Notes: generated by a model not told the origin, from the sequence alone. DNA of 64,000 nt from Luteimonas chenhongjianii (GCF_002327105.1 NZ_CP023406.1:2852001-2916000); one strand, 5' to 3'. Counted from the first letter of the stretch, positions 1 to 10,900 are shown. Numbers and translations: made by a program.

Positions 1-3000
1 ATCGCCCCGCGCTGGTCGGCCTCGCTCGCCCCGAGGCTGTCCGCCAGGAACGGAACGCGGTTGCCTGCCGCGATGCCGCTGGTCCCGTTGCCTGCCGAGC
101 GCAAGGTGTAGATCCTCCTGGACGCGGGAGCCGGCAGACTGGCTTCGGCACTCCAGAGCACAGCGCCTATCGAGCCATTGGGATTGATCGCGAGCGCGCT
201 CAGGTCGCCAGTCCAGTCCTTGCCGTTGCGCTCGCGCCTGAAAGTCGGCTGAAGCGTGAAGGACTCAGCGCCAACACGCGCGCCGTTGAGGGTGCGACTG
301 CCAGACTCGACATCGCGGCTTGCGATGTCGTCGAAGGCCTTTGAAAGCTGGTTCCGCAGGTTCAGCGGGTTGGTGACCAGAAAATAGTTGTCAGGATCCC
401 CATGGCCCGGGGCGCCCGGTGCGCTGGAGTCCCAGTTCGCCGGATCGGGTGCGCCATATTTGGCCGCGTACCACAGCGGATCGCGAAGCTGGATCGCGGC
501 CGTACTCGTGCTGGGTGAGAATTCACGGGTCGACGTGAAACCCAGGCCCTGGTTGCAGGGTGCCGAGTTCATCCGACCGACGCATTCGCCGGCCCACCGA
601 ACGGGATTCGATGTGGACGGGGTATTGAGCTCATATGCCGAGGACGCCTGATTGGTGTTGTCCCGGTCACGCACCTCCAGATACGCACCATCCCGCGTCG
701 TTCCGGAAATGATGTAGCCCATGTTCTGGTTGGCGCTGCCGGCGGCGAATTCCGACGTAAGATTCACGGTCAAAGTGTTGCCGGCGTTGGCCACGATTTC
801 ATAGCGCACGATCGCGTCCATGTCGTGATCGTTACCCTGCTCCACGTCCTCGTAGTTGATACGGAACACGGCACGCGGTCGACCGCCATTGACCGTCATG
901 TTGGGCGCCTGGCCCGGGAAGTTCTCGTACTCTTCCACATAGAAGTCGACGATCGTGTTCGTCGGCTTCCGCGTGCCCTCACCGTATGTGCCGCTGACCG
1001 TCTTGGCGAACGGCACAAGCGTGACCGTATTGGTTCCGACCGGGAACTCGATACGCGGCAGCGGGGACGCCAGTGCGATGGAGTAGGTATGGACGTTCTG
1101 GCCATCGGCCGCGATATTGATATTTGGCGTATTACGCGCGAAGCGGGCGACACTCGCGGTGTAGTACGTGCCCCTCTTCCCCGGCTCTTCCGGCGACAGG
1201 CCGCGAATATTGCCAAAACCCGAGGCTGACTTGACGGTCGGATTACCGTCATTGAGCTCGCCGACCTCGCCTATAAAAACGTCTCTCGAGCCCGCCCCGA
1301 ATTCAGCGGTCCAGATCGCCTGACCCTCGCTCGCCGCGTTGAAATCCGCGATGGAGGCAGGCGTATTGCCGGTCGACGTGATTGCGCCGGCAAAGGAGCT
1401 CCCCGGGAGATCGCCGTCATAGCTCGGATTGATGTCGCTGATGATCGTCTGCACCGGACGCGAACATGCCGGGTAGTTCAGACCCGTACCAGTACTCGCA
1501 TAGGGATTCTGCCAAGCCGGGGTGGGCAGACCAAGATCACGATCCTCATTACCAGCGGTATTGCCGCCGGTCACGAAGCGTGGCGTTGCGCCAGTGGCGC
1601 CAGCAAAATACCGCATGCTCTCGTAGAGCATTTCTGCGACCGGGTTGCCCCACATACGGCATTCGCCGTTGGCGATCACGCGACTACCCACCGCTGGGCA
1701 ATTGCCATTGCCTGCGCTCCAGCTCCAGTTGGAATCACTATTCAAGTTATTGACGGTATTGTTGTTATAGCCGCCGCCGATCATTCGCAACCGGTCGATG
1801 CTGCGGGCGATGCCTTCGACATCCGTCCGGAACACGCCGGTGGCCGCATCGATCTCCGAAGCGAAGTTCGAGATGTTCCGACGGAGCACACCACCCTCAA
1901 GGTTGTTGCGCTGCGACCCGGTGATCAGGCCGAAGTACATCCGCTGGGACTCGCCGTAGTCGTGCAGGATACCGGTCGGTTTTGCCTGGCCGTTCGGATA
2001 GACCTTGCATGTGGTGTCGCGAAGTGATTCTTCGGCCGGGCAGGTTTCTACGCGGACCAGGTAGTCATCGCGGGTTACCCCACCCATGACAGGTCGCAGG
2101 TTGTAGGTGGAAATGGACAGGTTGCTCAGTCCCGTCTGGCCGTTTCCGCTGGCGGAAGGCACAACTGTCCACGCATCCCATTGTCCATTGGACTGCTGAA
2201 CCTGGTAGCGCAGGATGTACCTGTCGCCGCCCGTCGCATCCTCGTGACGGAACTTGATGCTGTAAAGCTCACCACGATTCAGATTCAGGACGCCGGTCGT
2301 ATAGGTGTTGCAGTTACAGACGCCATGCCCCCCGTAATAGCCCGCCTGCCCGCCCTGTATGGACGTACCGTCGGCACGGCGAATCTCGAAATCCACCGCA
2401 TCATCGCCATCCACCGAAAAACGGAAGGTCCTACCCTGGGAGTTACCATTACCGACCTGGAACCCGCCGGTGATGACGGTCAGATAGTTGTCGTCGGCCC
2501 CATAGGGGTTGCACGCGTCATTCGTGCAGTTGATCTGAGCGACGGAGCCGCTCCCATACCATGCGGAGGGAATGGCGAAACTCTCCTCCATCTGGTTGAA
2601 GGCAGCCCGGTCGGCGGGGTGGCCGGGATGTGCAGGCGCAGTACCGCCGCCAACACAACTGACACGCTGGTCCGCCGCGTTGAAGCAACTGTTCCCCGCA
2701 ACCGGGCCTTCGATCGACAACCAGTTCCATACCCGATATGGCGACTGCTTGAGCACGCGGAACAGAGGCGCCTGGTAATCCGGAAAGAGGAACGAGTTGG
2801 CGCTACCGGTGGTCGTCGTCACCGCGAAAAGATGGTATCGGCCGTTATCGGGAATCGGCAGCGGCGCATAGTTGCCGATGTCGTAACCATCGCGCGCAAT
2901 GCTCTGGTATTCCTTGCCCCAGCTGTGCGCGTCCTGCGGGAAAAACGCGCCCTGCAGGATGGTCTGCGTTGTAGTGTCCGTCTGCCGCCAGCCGCCGTAG

Positions 3001-3491
3001 AGGACGCGGCGCAATGCGTCCATGCGGGAGGTCGTCAGGTAGTTCAGAAAGTCACCGCTCCACTCGCCCGACCGGCGCCCGCAGGTTTTGTCCGGGGCCG
3101 CCCGGGCCGGCACGAATCGGCCGCCGCTTGAAGTGCTCCACGTGTAGCAAGCGTAAGAGTTGAAGTAGCCGTAGTAGTCGATCTTGTAACGCGGCTCTCC
3201 CGCAGCCGGATTTGATTTGAGTTCCCATCCGCGATAGCCCACATCCAGGCTGCCGTCGCCGTCCAGATCAGATGCGTCGTTGTAGGCTTCGTAATAGATC
3301 TTGTGATCCTTGCCCATCACAAGCATGTTGAGCGGCGGCACGGCGTCGCGCAGATACAGCGGCGACTGAGCGATGGGCGGTGCATCCCCCGAGACGAACA
3401 GCGGGTCGGAGCGCAAGGACAGGCTGGTCACGCCAGCAGCGACGAGGACGACACCTACAGCGACGACGCGCATGAGCTTTCCGGATTTCAT
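1..3491 (-). CDS. pilY1: Type IV pilus tip adhesin/assembly protein PilY1 (3' end outside window)
   Basis: PilY1 sits at the pilus tip with the minor pilins, primes pilus assembly and acts in adhesion and twitching. The protein is exported: a hydrophobic segment lies near residues 8-22. It continues in frame for at least 1,163 codons to the left edge, so the C-terminal beta-propeller end is missing. A Ca-binding-like Asp loop (DASDLDGDGSLD, residues 72-83) lies early, and Cys pairs and Gly/Asn-rich stretches follow. The ATG at 3491 has GAGGAG about 8 bases upstream and starts 17 bases after the pilX stop, so it is the last visible gene of the minor-pilin operon. Family identity rests on the operon order and on the sequence itself; only the truncation limits confidence. 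Confidence 0.93.
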   Translation of the reverse strand, partial: MKSGKLMRVVAVGVVLVAAGVTSLSLRSDPLFVSGDAPPIAQSPLYLRDAVPPLNMLVMGKDHKIYYEAYNDASDLDGDGSLDVGYRGWELKSNPAAGEPRYKIDYYGYFNSYACYTWSTSSGGRFVPARAAPDKTCGRRSGEWSGDFLNYLTTSRMDALRRVLYGGWRQTDTTTQTILQGAFFPQDAHSWGKEYQSIARDGYDIGNYAPLPIPDNGRYHLFAVTTTTGSANSFLFPDYQAPLFRVLKQSPYRVWNWLSIEGPVAGNSCFNAADQRVSCVGGGTAPAHPGHPADRAAFNQMEESFAIPSAWYGSGSVAQINCTNDACNPYGADDNYLTVITGGFQVGNGNSQGRTFRFSVDGDDAVDFEIRRADGTSIQGGQAGYYGGHGVCNCNTYTTGVLNLNRGELYSIKFRHEDATGGDRYILRYQVQQSNGQWDAWTVVPSASGNGQTGLSNLSISTYNLRPVMGGVTRDDYLVRVETCPAEESLRDTTCKVYPNGQAKPTGILHDYGESQRMYFGLITGSQRNNLEGGVLRRNISNFASEIDAATGVFRTDVEGIARSIDRLRMIGGGYNNNTVNNLNSDSNWSWSAGNGNCPAVGSRVIANGECRMWGNPVAEMLYESMRYFAGATGATPRFVTGGNTAGNEDRDLGLPTPAWQNPYASTGTGLNYPACSRPVQTIISDINPSYDGDLPGSSFAGAITSTGNTPASIADFNAASEGQAIWTAEFGAGSRDVFIGEVGELNDGNPTVKSASGFGNIRGLSPEEPGKRGTYYTASVARFARNTPNINIAADGQNVHTYSIALASPLPRIEFPVGTNTVTLVPFAKTVSGTYGEGTRKPTNTIVDFYVEEYENFPGQAPNMTVNGGRPRAVFRINYEDVEQGNDHDMDAIVRYEIVANAGNTLTVNLTSEFAAGSANQNMGYIISGTTRDGAYLEVRDRDNTNQASSAYELNTPSTSNPVRWAGECVGRMNSAPCNQGLGFTSTREFSPSTSTAAIQLRDPLWYAAKYGAPDPANWDSSAPGAPGHGDPDNYFLVTNPLNLRNQLSKAFDDIASRDVESGSRTLNGARVGAESFTLQPTFRRERNGKDWTGDLSALAINPNGSIGAVLWSAEASLPAPASRRIYTLRSAGNGTSGIAAGNRVPFLADSLGASEADQRGA

Positions 3492-3508
3492 TCAACTCTC
3501 CTCGCGTC

Positions 3509-3973
3509 TCACGGGATGAACACGGTATCTACAGTTGCTTCGGAGCTCGGAAGCAACGGGCGATCCCGTGAGAAGGCAGTGATCTGATAGATCTGGTCCG
3601 TCCGCTCGGCTTCGTTGGACGGTACGTCGAGCGCACCCCATGCAAAGCAGAGGTCGAGCCGGCGCACATGTTGCTGGTCGGACTGCCAGCCCTGGAAATC
3701 CGGCGTCGATGTGCAGTCGGCCGGCGGTACGTCGGTTGGCGGGTTTGCGCCGGCCAACACCTGCTCTTTCAACGTGTTCTCCATCTGGCGCGCATTGGAC
3801 TCCGCGTTCTGGAAAGCACTATTGGTTGCCATGTAATTCGCGGCCATGCGCTCCTGCAGGCCGGCGACCTGTAACGCCACGATGCCGATCAGCGCAAGCA
3901 GGATCAAAAGCATCAGAGCGACGTAGAGCACCGCACCGGACTGTTTATGGGGGGGATGCTTGGAGAAGTTCAT
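3509..3973 (-). CDS. pilX: Minor pilin PilX
   Basis: Minor pilin of the type IV pilus priming complex, 154 residues. The N-terminus has a class III leader ending in KQSG (residue 13), then one long hydrophobic helix (AVLYVALMLLILLALIG), then the PilX-type LQERMAANY signature near residue 45. Unlike PilV, PilW and FimT, mature position 5 is not Glu, which is the known PilX/GspK-like exception. I chose the ATG at 3973, which starts 4 bases after the pilW stop. A TTG five codons earlier would overlap pilW and is also open. It lies between pilW and pilY1 and must be co-transcribed with them. Confidence 0.9.
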   Translation of the reverse strand: MNFSKHPPHKQSGAVLYVALMLLILLALIGIVALQVAGLQERMAANYMATNSAFQNAESNARQMENTLKEQVLAGANPPTDVPPADCTSTPDFQGWQSDQQHVRRLDLCFAWGALDVPSNEAERTDQIYQITAFSRDRPLLPSSEATVDTVFIP

Positions 3974-3977
3974 CGGA

Positions 3978-5255
3978 TCAATTCCCAAACAGTCGGTTAC
4001 GCAGGGCGACGCTGTTTTCGTAGACCGCGCGATATCGCGTGTCCTCGGGCGGTGTCATGACGACACCAAGTGCGGAAAGCCGCACAGTGGCTGCCGCGCG
4101 CTGCGAGGCGGCTGCCGCATCCGGGCTGCGCGCGACCAGCCCCACCTGCACCAGCCCCACGCGACGCCAGGCATGCTCGTAGTCCCCGGCAGCGCCAGAC
4201 GGCACCAACGCATCGGCAACGACACTCGTCCCGATGTTCCCGGTGGGACGGCCAGTTTTCGACGTGTTGCTGTCCTGTCCGAACTGCAACTGCAAAGACT
4301 CGACACCTTCGACCAACTCTTCTTTCGCCGATACCAGCGCGCCACCCGGGGCCGCGGAATAGCGCAGCCGGTATAGAGCTGGATTGCCCGACGCGTTGCG
4401 GCCCACGTAATAAACCAGGCTTTCAGCCCGATAAACCATCGCTTGGCCGACCGTAAACTGAGGCGTCGTATCGAATGTAGATTGGTTGAGCCCACCGGCC
4501 GCGACCGAAATCCTGGTGCCGCTGACTGCAGTCGCGTTGAATACGCCGGCCTGCATACAATCCGAAATCCCGAACAAACCCGGGTTGGCGACGCCCTCGA
4601 CGAGATGAGTCATGGAATCGACGTCGATCACCGTGGTAGAGCCGGGGGTGAACGAAGTGACCTGGGCTCCAGTCGGAGAGAAGAAGCGCAGAATGACGAT
4701 GTCACTGCTTTGGACAGGCAGGCCGACACTGCCCGCTGTCAAAGCGGCATAGAGCTGAGCCGGCAGCGCCGGCTGCCACGCGCTCCCGTCAGCCGCCAGG
4801 TTAGGCAATGGGGCAAGCTCCACCTCGTCGCCACTCGAGGTCTCTACAGCGTTGAAGCCCTCTATACCGAGATCGAAACGCAGGGGTCCAGGCGCAGCCG
4901 CATAATCGGAGGTGATCGCCGCTGAGGGATCGGAACCGGACCCGAACTGCTGATCGGCGGTGAGGAATGTGGAAATCAACGCGGGCCGCGATGCTGTGAC
5001 GTTGGCCGGCAGAAACCTGGACTGGTCGTTGACGCAGCCCATGTGCCCCGCCATCCGAATGTCACGCTGCAGGATATCGATGGCAAATCTACCGTTCTCC
5101 TGCGTGCGTGCGAGCCCCGTGGACAACTGATAGGCCGTCCGCGATGCCGCGAAAACCTGCACGAGTGCGAGGATGAGGAGCGAACCTATTGCCAGCGCGA
5201 TGAGAATCTCGATCAGCGACAGGCCAGCCGATCGTTTGGGTGAAAAGGAGTTCAT
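3978..5255 (-). CDS. pilW: Minor pilin PilW
   Basis: Minor pilin, 425 residues, of the type IV pilus tip/priming complex in the inner membrane and periplasm. The prepilin peptidase site is at G11 (KRSAG before LSLIEILIALAIGSLL), with Glu at mature position 5. The hydrophobic helix is followed by the Q-V-F-A-A-S-R-T-A-Y pattern usual in PilW, and a large globular C-terminal domain follows. The ATG at 5255 overlaps the pilV stop as ATGA, implying translational coupling. A GGAG-type site (AAAAGGAG read on the other strand as CTCC) is not visible upstream, which also fits coupling. The length matches PilW of xanthomonads. Confidence 0.92.
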   Translation of the reverse strand: MNSFSPKRSAGLSLIEILIALAIGSLLILALVQVFAASRTAYQLSTGLARTQENGRFAIDILQRDIRMAGHMGCVNDQSRFLPANVTASRPALISTFLTADQQFGSGSDPSAAITSDYAAAPGPLRFDLGIEGFNAVETSSGDEVELAPLPNLAADGSAWQPALPAQLYAALTAGSVGLPVQSSDIVILRFFSPTGAQVTSFTPGSTTVIDVDSMTHLVEGVANPGLFGISDCMQAGVFNATAVSGTRISVAAGGLNQSTFDTTPQFTVGQAMVYRAESLVYYVGRNASGNPALYRLRYSAAPGGALVSAKEELVEGVESLQLQFGQDSNTSKTGRPTGNIGTSVVADALVPSGAAGDYEHAWRRVGLVQVGLVARSPDAAAASQRAAATVRLSALGVVMTPPEDTRYRAVYENSVALRNRLFGN

Positions 5256-5770
5256 AGCGTCGTACTCAGTTCGATCTCACCGGCAACCTTTCCATCCGCA
5301 GTTCCAACCTCCGCCATATTCGCCTCACCCCAAACGATCTTGACCACCACGGAGGGCGCGCCCACGACATTGACTTCGGCGTAGGCATCCGGGCCGAGAG
5401 CCTCCCTGACCTCGCACTGCCACCGCTTGACGTTATTCGCGTTTGACAGGACCTCGAACGTCTCACATCCGGCAGCAGCTGGCGTCACGTCAGCGAAGCT
5501 CCCTTCGTTCATTGCGTACGAGTCGATCTGCGACCGGTTGATTCTGATCGTGTCGAGCAGTTCACTGGCGAGATTGACGGCCATGGTGCGCTGTTGCGCG
5601 CTCTGGGTGTACCTCAGATTCGTTGTCTGAAGCAGCGCCAGGCCCAGCAGGCCTACGGCAAGCACAACAAGCGCGATCAGCACTTCGATAAGGGAGAAGC
5701 CGAGCTGGCGACGCCCAGGCGTGCATGTGGGTCTGCGGCGCCACGCGCCCAAAGGCAGCTTCAAGGACAT
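5252..5770 (-). CDS. pilV: Minor pilin PilV
   Basis: Minor pilin, 172 residues. The leader is long and basic and is cleaved after G24 (GRRQLG before FSLIEVLIALVVLAVGLLGL), with Glu at mature position 5. This matches PilV, including the LLGLALLQ segment at the helix end. The start overlaps the end of fimT by 10 bases and the stop overlaps the pilW start, so the four pilin genes form one tightly packed transcript. It assembles with FimT, PilW, PilX and PilY1 as the initiating complex at the pilus tip. Confidence 0.92.
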   Translation of the reverse strand: MSLKLPLGAWRRRPTCTPGRRQLGFSLIEVLIALVVLAVGLLGLALLQTTNLRYTQSAQQRTMAVNLASELLDTIRINRSQIDSYAMNEGSFADVTPAAAGCETFEVLSNANNVKRWQCEVREALGPDAYAEVNVVGAPSVVVKIVWGEANMAEVGTADGKVAGEIELSTTL

Positions 5771-6291
5771 GCACTGATCTCCGTAGTGAGCTGCCCGACA
5801 ATGTTCAAGGACATTGTCCTAACCAACTCCAAGCCAGGAGGACAGTCGACCGGGCGCAGGGTGATAACGGATGGGGTGTCGGGACGCCCGCGCGCATCAA
5901 ACACGATCCTGTCCCGCTCGACGCCCGCGCCCGTCGCAGCAGACAGCATGAGCTGCGGATGTGCATCGATCACGCGCACGATCGTGTCGCCGGCATCAAG
6001 CGCTGCATTAGCCGTGCCCACGTTGGTCCAGACCAGCCACCCCGCGGCCCAGTCGTCGCTGCAGGCTGTGCCGTCATCGGTCGCGCAAATACCACCACCC
6101 AAGGTCGAACGAATGCCTTCACTGCGCGCCAGGGACACGCTGCCGATCAGCTCATTGGTGGTTGTTGCGATCCGGTTGCTGCGTATGGCGCCCTGGAAAC
6201 TGGGCAACCCGAGTGCGAGCAGAATACCGACGATCGCAATCGTCACCATCAATTCGACCAGGGTAAATCCCCTCGTACGCACATGTTGCAT
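5761..6291 (-). CDS. fimT: Minor pilin FimT/GspH-type pseudopilin
   Basis: First gene of the operon, 176 residues. The short leader ends at G8 (QHVRTRG before FTLVELMVTIAIVGILLALG), with Glu at mature position 5 and a GspH/FimT-like domain after it (SNRIATTTNELIGSVSLARS). FimT proteins are minor pilins; in Legionella and Xanthomonas relatives FimT binds DNA during natural transformation. I cannot test that here, although the C-terminus does carry several Arg residues. The ATG at 6291 is preceded closely by a GGGGGAGG site, and a good promoter lies about 40 bases upstream. Confidence 0.9.
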   Translation of the reverse strand: MQHVRTRGFTLVELMVTIAIVGILLALGLPSFQGAIRSNRIATTTNELIGSVSLARSEGIRSTLGGGICATDDGTACSDDWAAGWLVWTNVGTANAALDAGDTIVRVIDAHPQLMLSAATGAGVERDRIVFDARGRPDTPSVITLRPVDCPPGLELVRTMSLNIVGQLTTEISACP

Positions 6292-6330
6292 GCCTCCCCC
6301 TTTCCCCGGACACAGACCGCCCCGGTCGCA

Positions 6331-6358
6331 AGTCTAGGGAGATAAATGCGGGAGGCAA
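6331..6358 (-). promoter_or_regulatory. fimT: Probable sigma-70 promoter of the minor-pilin operon
   Basis: Read on the minus strand, TTGCCT (6358-6353) is a -35 match and TAGACT (6336-6331) a -10 match, with a 16-base spacer. The -10 lies 39 bases upstream of the fimT start. I see no other comparable pair in the 190-base gap before ppnN. Confidence 0.5.
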
Positions 6359-6481
6359 GCGGTGGCAGATGAACGGTCGAGCAGGCAAGACGAACGCGCC
6401 ACAGCGGGGTATGCCGTCACCGGACGCACTCTGTAGGCGCCTCCCTGCCCGCCCCGCGATTCTGGCATGCGCGTCCTGCGG

Positions 6482-7870
6482 TCAGGCCACCACCTCATAG
6501 CAGGGCCTGTAGTCCCCGGAGATCTTCATCCGTCGCTGGGCCACGAACGCGCGCAGCAGCGCATCGAGCGACTGCATGATGTCGCGGTCGCCGTTGATGC
6601 GGAACGGGCCGAAGGCTTCGACGCGGCGCAGGCCGTCCTCCTTGACGTTGCCGGCGACGATGCCCGAGAACGCGCGGCGCAGGTCGGCCGCCAGCTCGTG
6701 CGGGGGGCGGCCATGGTGCAGGTCGAGCGCGGCCATCGCTTCGTGCGTGGGCACGAAGGGACGCTGCAGGTCGAGCGGAATCGTCATCGACCAGTTGAAG
6801 TAGAACGAGTCCTTGTGCGAGACGCGGTACTCCTTGACCTTTCGGATACCGGCGGCCATGCGCCGCGCCACCTGCTCGGGATCGGCGACGATGATCTCGT
6901 AGCGGGAGGCGGCCTCGTCGCCAAGGGTCAGCCGGATGAACTGGTCGATCTGCTGGAAGTACGGCGCCGATGCAGTGGGGCCGGTGAGGATGAAGGGGAA
7001 CGGGATGTCGCGATTCTCCTCCTGAAGGAGCAGGCCGAGCAGATAGAGGATCTCCTCCGCTGTGCCCACGCCGCCGGGAAACACGATGATGCCGTGCCCC
7101 AGGCGCACGAAGGACTCGAGGCGCTTCTCGATGTCCGGCATGATCACCAGCTGGTTGACGATCGGATTCGGCGATTCGGCCGCGATGATGCCCGGCTCGG
7201 TGATGCCGATGTAACGCGCGGGATACTGCCGCTGCTTGGCGTGGGCGACGTTGGCGCCCTTCATCGGCCCCTTCATGGCGCCCGGGCCACAGCCGGTGCA
7301 GATGTCCATGCCGCGCAGGCCGAGCTCGTAGCCGACCAGCTTGGTGTAGTCGTACTCGCCGCGGTTGATCGAGTGGCCGCCCCAGCACACCACCAGGTTG
7401 GGGTCACCCGGCTGCAGCAGCCGGGCATTTCGCAGCAGACCGAAGACCGCATTGGTGATGCCGGCCGACGAATCGAGGTCCCCCGCATCCGCGGGATCCA
7501 GCTCGATCGCGGTGTAGGCAAGGTCGCGCACCACGGCGAACAGCAGCTCGGCGACGCCGCGGATGATCTGTCCATCGACAAAGGCCATCGCCGGGGCGTT
7601 GGTCAGTTCGATGCGGATGCCGCGATCCTGCTGCAGCACCTGGATATCGAAGTCGGGATACAGCTCCTGCGCGGCGCGCGGATCGTCGGATGCACTGCCG
7701 CTGGTCAGGACGGCGAGCGCGCAGCGGCGCAGCAGGTCGTGCATGCCGCCAGCGGACGCATCCTTCAGCCTCGCGACCTCGTCGCGCGACAGCACGTCCA
7801 GGCCGCCGCGCGGATAGACATATGCACTCACGGTGGGCAGCGCCGTCGCCGCTCCGGCTTGCTTGTTCAT
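6482..7870 (-). CDS. ppnN: Pyrimidine/purine nucleotide 5'-monophosphate nucleosidase PpnN
   Basis: Cytosolic LOG-family nucleosidase that splits nucleoside monophosphates into base and ribose 5-phosphate; the E. coli homologue is controlled by (p)ppGpp. The sequence is co-linear with E. coli PpnN (YgdH) over nearly its whole length: CWGGHSIN, CTGCGPGAM, the LOG motif PGGVGTAEE (residues 265-273), and the C-terminal RRAFSGIVAGNVKEDG stretch. I chose ATG 7870 (462 residues) because AGAAG lies just upstream. An ATG five codons earlier and a GTG further up are also open. It is isolated from the TonB receptor upstream by a terminator. Confidence 0.95.
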   Translation of the reverse strand: MNKQAGAATALPTVSAYVYPRGGLDVLSRDEVARLKDASAGGMHDLLRRCALAVLTSGSASDDPRAAQELYPDFDIQVLQQDRGIRIELTNAPAMAFVDGQIIRGVAELLFAVVRDLAYTAIELDPADAGDLDSSAGITNAVFGLLRNARLLQPGDPNLVVCWGGHSINRGEYDYTKLVGYELGLRGMDICTGCGPGAMKGPMKGANVAHAKQRQYPARYIGITEPGIIAAESPNPIVNQLVIMPDIEKRLESFVRLGHGIIVFPGGVGTAEEILYLLGLLLQEENRDIPFPFILTGPTASAPYFQQIDQFIRLTLGDEAASRYEIIVADPEQVARRMAAGIRKVKEYRVSHKDSFYFNWSMTIPLDLQRPFVPTHEAMAALDLHHGRPPHELAADLRRAFSGIVAGNVKEDGLRRVEAFGPFRINGDRDIMQSLDALLRAFVAQRRMKISGDYRPCYEVVA

Positions 7871-7932
7871 CTGGTCTTCTTTCATGTGTTTTTCGTAGGC
7901 CGGCACTGTAGCGCAGGAGCCGTCAGCAAAGA

Positions 7933-7958
7933 AAACGGCCGGGTTTCCCCGGCCGTTT
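7933..7958 (-). terminator. Rho-independent terminator of the TonB receptor gene
   Basis: A perfect 11-bp G/C-rich stem (7933-7943 with 7948-7958) has a 4-base loop. On the minus strand it is followed by TTTTC, and it sits 27 bases past the receptor stop codon. It separates that gene from ppnN on the same strand. Confidence 0.8.
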
Positions 7959-7984
7959 CTGGTGTCACGCGTTCGATCCGGGGA

Positions 7985-10900
7985 TCAGAACTTGTAGCGG
8001 AAGCCGACCTGCAGCTGCCAGCGCGACAGACCCTTGTTCTGGTCCTGATTGTCGTACAGGCCTTCGGCCGTGATGTTGTCGGGGTTGAAGTTGTAGATGT
8101 ACTGCCCGGCCGCGTTGATGCCTTCCATCCGCGCAACACCACGGTTGAGCGGGAAGCCCACTTCGTAGATCTCGCCCCAATCCTTGTTGATCAGGTTGCC
8201 GATATTGATGATGTCGAGCCAGATCTCGGCCTTGTTGCCTGCAAAGAAGCCCGGGAATTCCTGGCTGATGCGGACATCGAAGCTGTTGACCCACTTCGAA
8301 GTGGCACTGTTGCGCGGCGCCGCACCACCCGCGTACCGGGCCAGATCGGGGTTCTCGGACAGCCATTCGAAGAACGCCTGCTCCATGGCCGGGCCGCCGG
8401 TGAACTCGACATCGCCGTAGCCGTTGGGCACGTAGAACAGGTCGTTGGTATAGCCGTCACCGTTGGCATCGTTGAGGAAGCCCCAGCTGTAGGGCTTGCC
8501 GCTGCGGCCTTCGTAGAACACCGCGACGCTGGTCTTGTTGTCGCCGAAGAACGCCTTCTGCCAGGTGAGCGCGCCGGTGAAGCGATCACGGATCTCGTAG
8601 GCCGAGCGACCCGCCACGTTCTCGTTCGGGTTGAACGCGAAACGGCCGTTCCAGTTGGAGATCGCGCGCGAGCTGGTCAGCGGGCTGACTTCGGTGGCGC
8701 GGGTGTAGGTATAGCCGGCCACCCACGACCAGGTATCGGTCATCGGCTTGGTCAGGCTGGCCGTGAACTGCTGCGAGCCACCCTTGTCGGTGTTGCGCAT
8801 CAGGATCACGCCGTCATTGGCCCAACCCACCACGTTCTCGAAGCCCGGCGGCATCTGCCCAGCCGCGCGCAGGGCATTGATCCCAGCGTTGCCGCGACCA
8901 CGCGTGCCGGTGCCGTTGGCATTGGCCCAGTAGAGGTCGCGACCATCCTGGCCCGGACGCGAGAGCGGCGTACCGAGATCGAGACGGTCGTAGTAGATGC
9001 CGTCATTGACGCGGGTGTAGAGCAGTTCAGCCGACGCCACGAGGCCATACCACGGCAGCTCATGATCGAATGCAAGGTTGGCCTTCCATACCGACGGCTG
9101 GCGGAAGCCGGGATCCATCAGGTTGACGGACTGGCGCTGCTGCGAGGTCGGCTGAGGCTGGTTGTCCGGATCGGTGCTGAAGGGATACTGCGCGCGGATT
9201 GCGGCGCGCTGAGCCTCGGTCAAACCGCTGAAGGACGGCGTGGAGTACTCCACCACATTCAGGCCGGTGTTTGCGAACGAGTTACCCACCCACACGTTCG
9301 CAGCCGCGCCCTGGAACAGGCCGACACCGCCGCGCAGCTGGGTCGGACGCTCGGAGTCGAAGGTGTAGTTGAAACCGAAGCGCGGCTGCCACAGCTTCTT
9401 GCCATCCAGGGTCACGCTGTTGTCGTAGCCGTAAACGCGGTCGACGAGTGCATTGAACTCGGGCTCGGAGCCCAGCGTCACCTGGTCGACACGCAGGCCG
9501 AACATCAGCGTCAGGTTCATGTTGACGTTCCAGCGGTCCTGGATGTACAGGCCGGTGTTCTTCTGGTTGTAGTCGGCCGCAATGCTGCCGATCCCCGCAC
9601 CCGGACGCGGTGCGAACGAGGAGTACGACCAGTAGTCGCCGTTGCGGAAATCTTCCGTGGACGCGAACGTGTAGCTGCCGAACTGGTTCTGGCCGAACAG
9701 GTTGTAGACGCCGTTGTCTTCGTAGTCGAAGCCGAACTTGATCTCGTGATCACCGGCGTAATAGGTACCGGAGCCCTGTACGTTGGTGGTGTCGGTTTCC
9801 AGCACGTTGTAGTGGCTGTTCGACTCGGTACCGAAGTTCAGGTACGGCGAGTTGGGCGCACCACTGCTCGAGGGCGTGCCGAATGCGACACCGATGGACG
9901 GCAGGCGCGAGAAGGGGCTGCGCACCGAGGAGTATTCGCGGTAGGTGCCCTTGAGCTCGGTGCTGAAGTTCTCGCTCCAGTTGCTGAAGAACTGCAGCGA
10001 GTAGCTGTCGACCTGCTTGTCGGTGATGCTCCAGTTGGTGCTGAGCGAACGACCGGTATTGCTGAAACCGTACAGGAACACGTCCGACTGCTCGACGCGG
10101 CTGACGCGGAACGACGCGCGATGATCGTCGTTGATGTTCCAGTCGATCTTGCCGGCGTATTCCTCGACCTCGGTCTTGAGATTGTCAGGCGCGATCTGGT
10201 CGCCGGCATCGAAGCCCCAGCGCTGGGATGCGATCTGACGGACCTCGTCGATCTGCTGGTCGGTAATGCGCGCCGCGGCCGGGCTGACGGTGGTGCCGGG
10301 GGCGCTGCGGGTGAACTTGTCGTAGTTCACGAAGAAGAACAGTTTGTCCTGGATGATCGGGCCACCGAAGGTGCCGCCGAAGTTTTCTTCGTCGATGAAA
10401 CCGTTGAACGGCGAGCCGTCAGGGTTGTCACGCACCCAGTCCTGATCGCGGTAGGTGTAGAACGCGCTGCCGGAGAAGGTGTTAGTGCCGGACTTGGTCA
10501 CCGCATTGACGACCGCGCCCGTAGCGCCCGTCACCGTGACGTCATAGTCCGAGAGCTCGATGCTGATTTCTTCGATCGCGTCCAGCGACACGGGCTGGCG
10601 CAGCGTCGGCGAGTTGTTGCTCTCCAGGCCGAAGGTGTCCGATGCCGACACACCGTCGACGCGGATCGCGTTGAAGCGGGTGTTCTGGCCACCGGCGGAG
10701 ATCTCGCCGCGGCCCTTGCTGGTCTGCGCCAGACGCGGATCCAGGCGCATGTAGTCCTGGATGTTGCGGCCGATCGACGGCAGCGCTTCGATCTGCGCCA
10801 GGGTGACGTTCGTGCCCGCGCCCATCTTGTTGGCGCTGAAGACCTCCGAGCCGCCCCCCATCGCGGTCGCCGTGACGGTCTGCAACGTCGTCATGTCGCC

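Noticed and set aside
2181..3131. A 316-codon plus-strand open frame within pilY1
   Set aside because: PilY1 reads through on the other strand with clear family sequence; this frame is a shadow.
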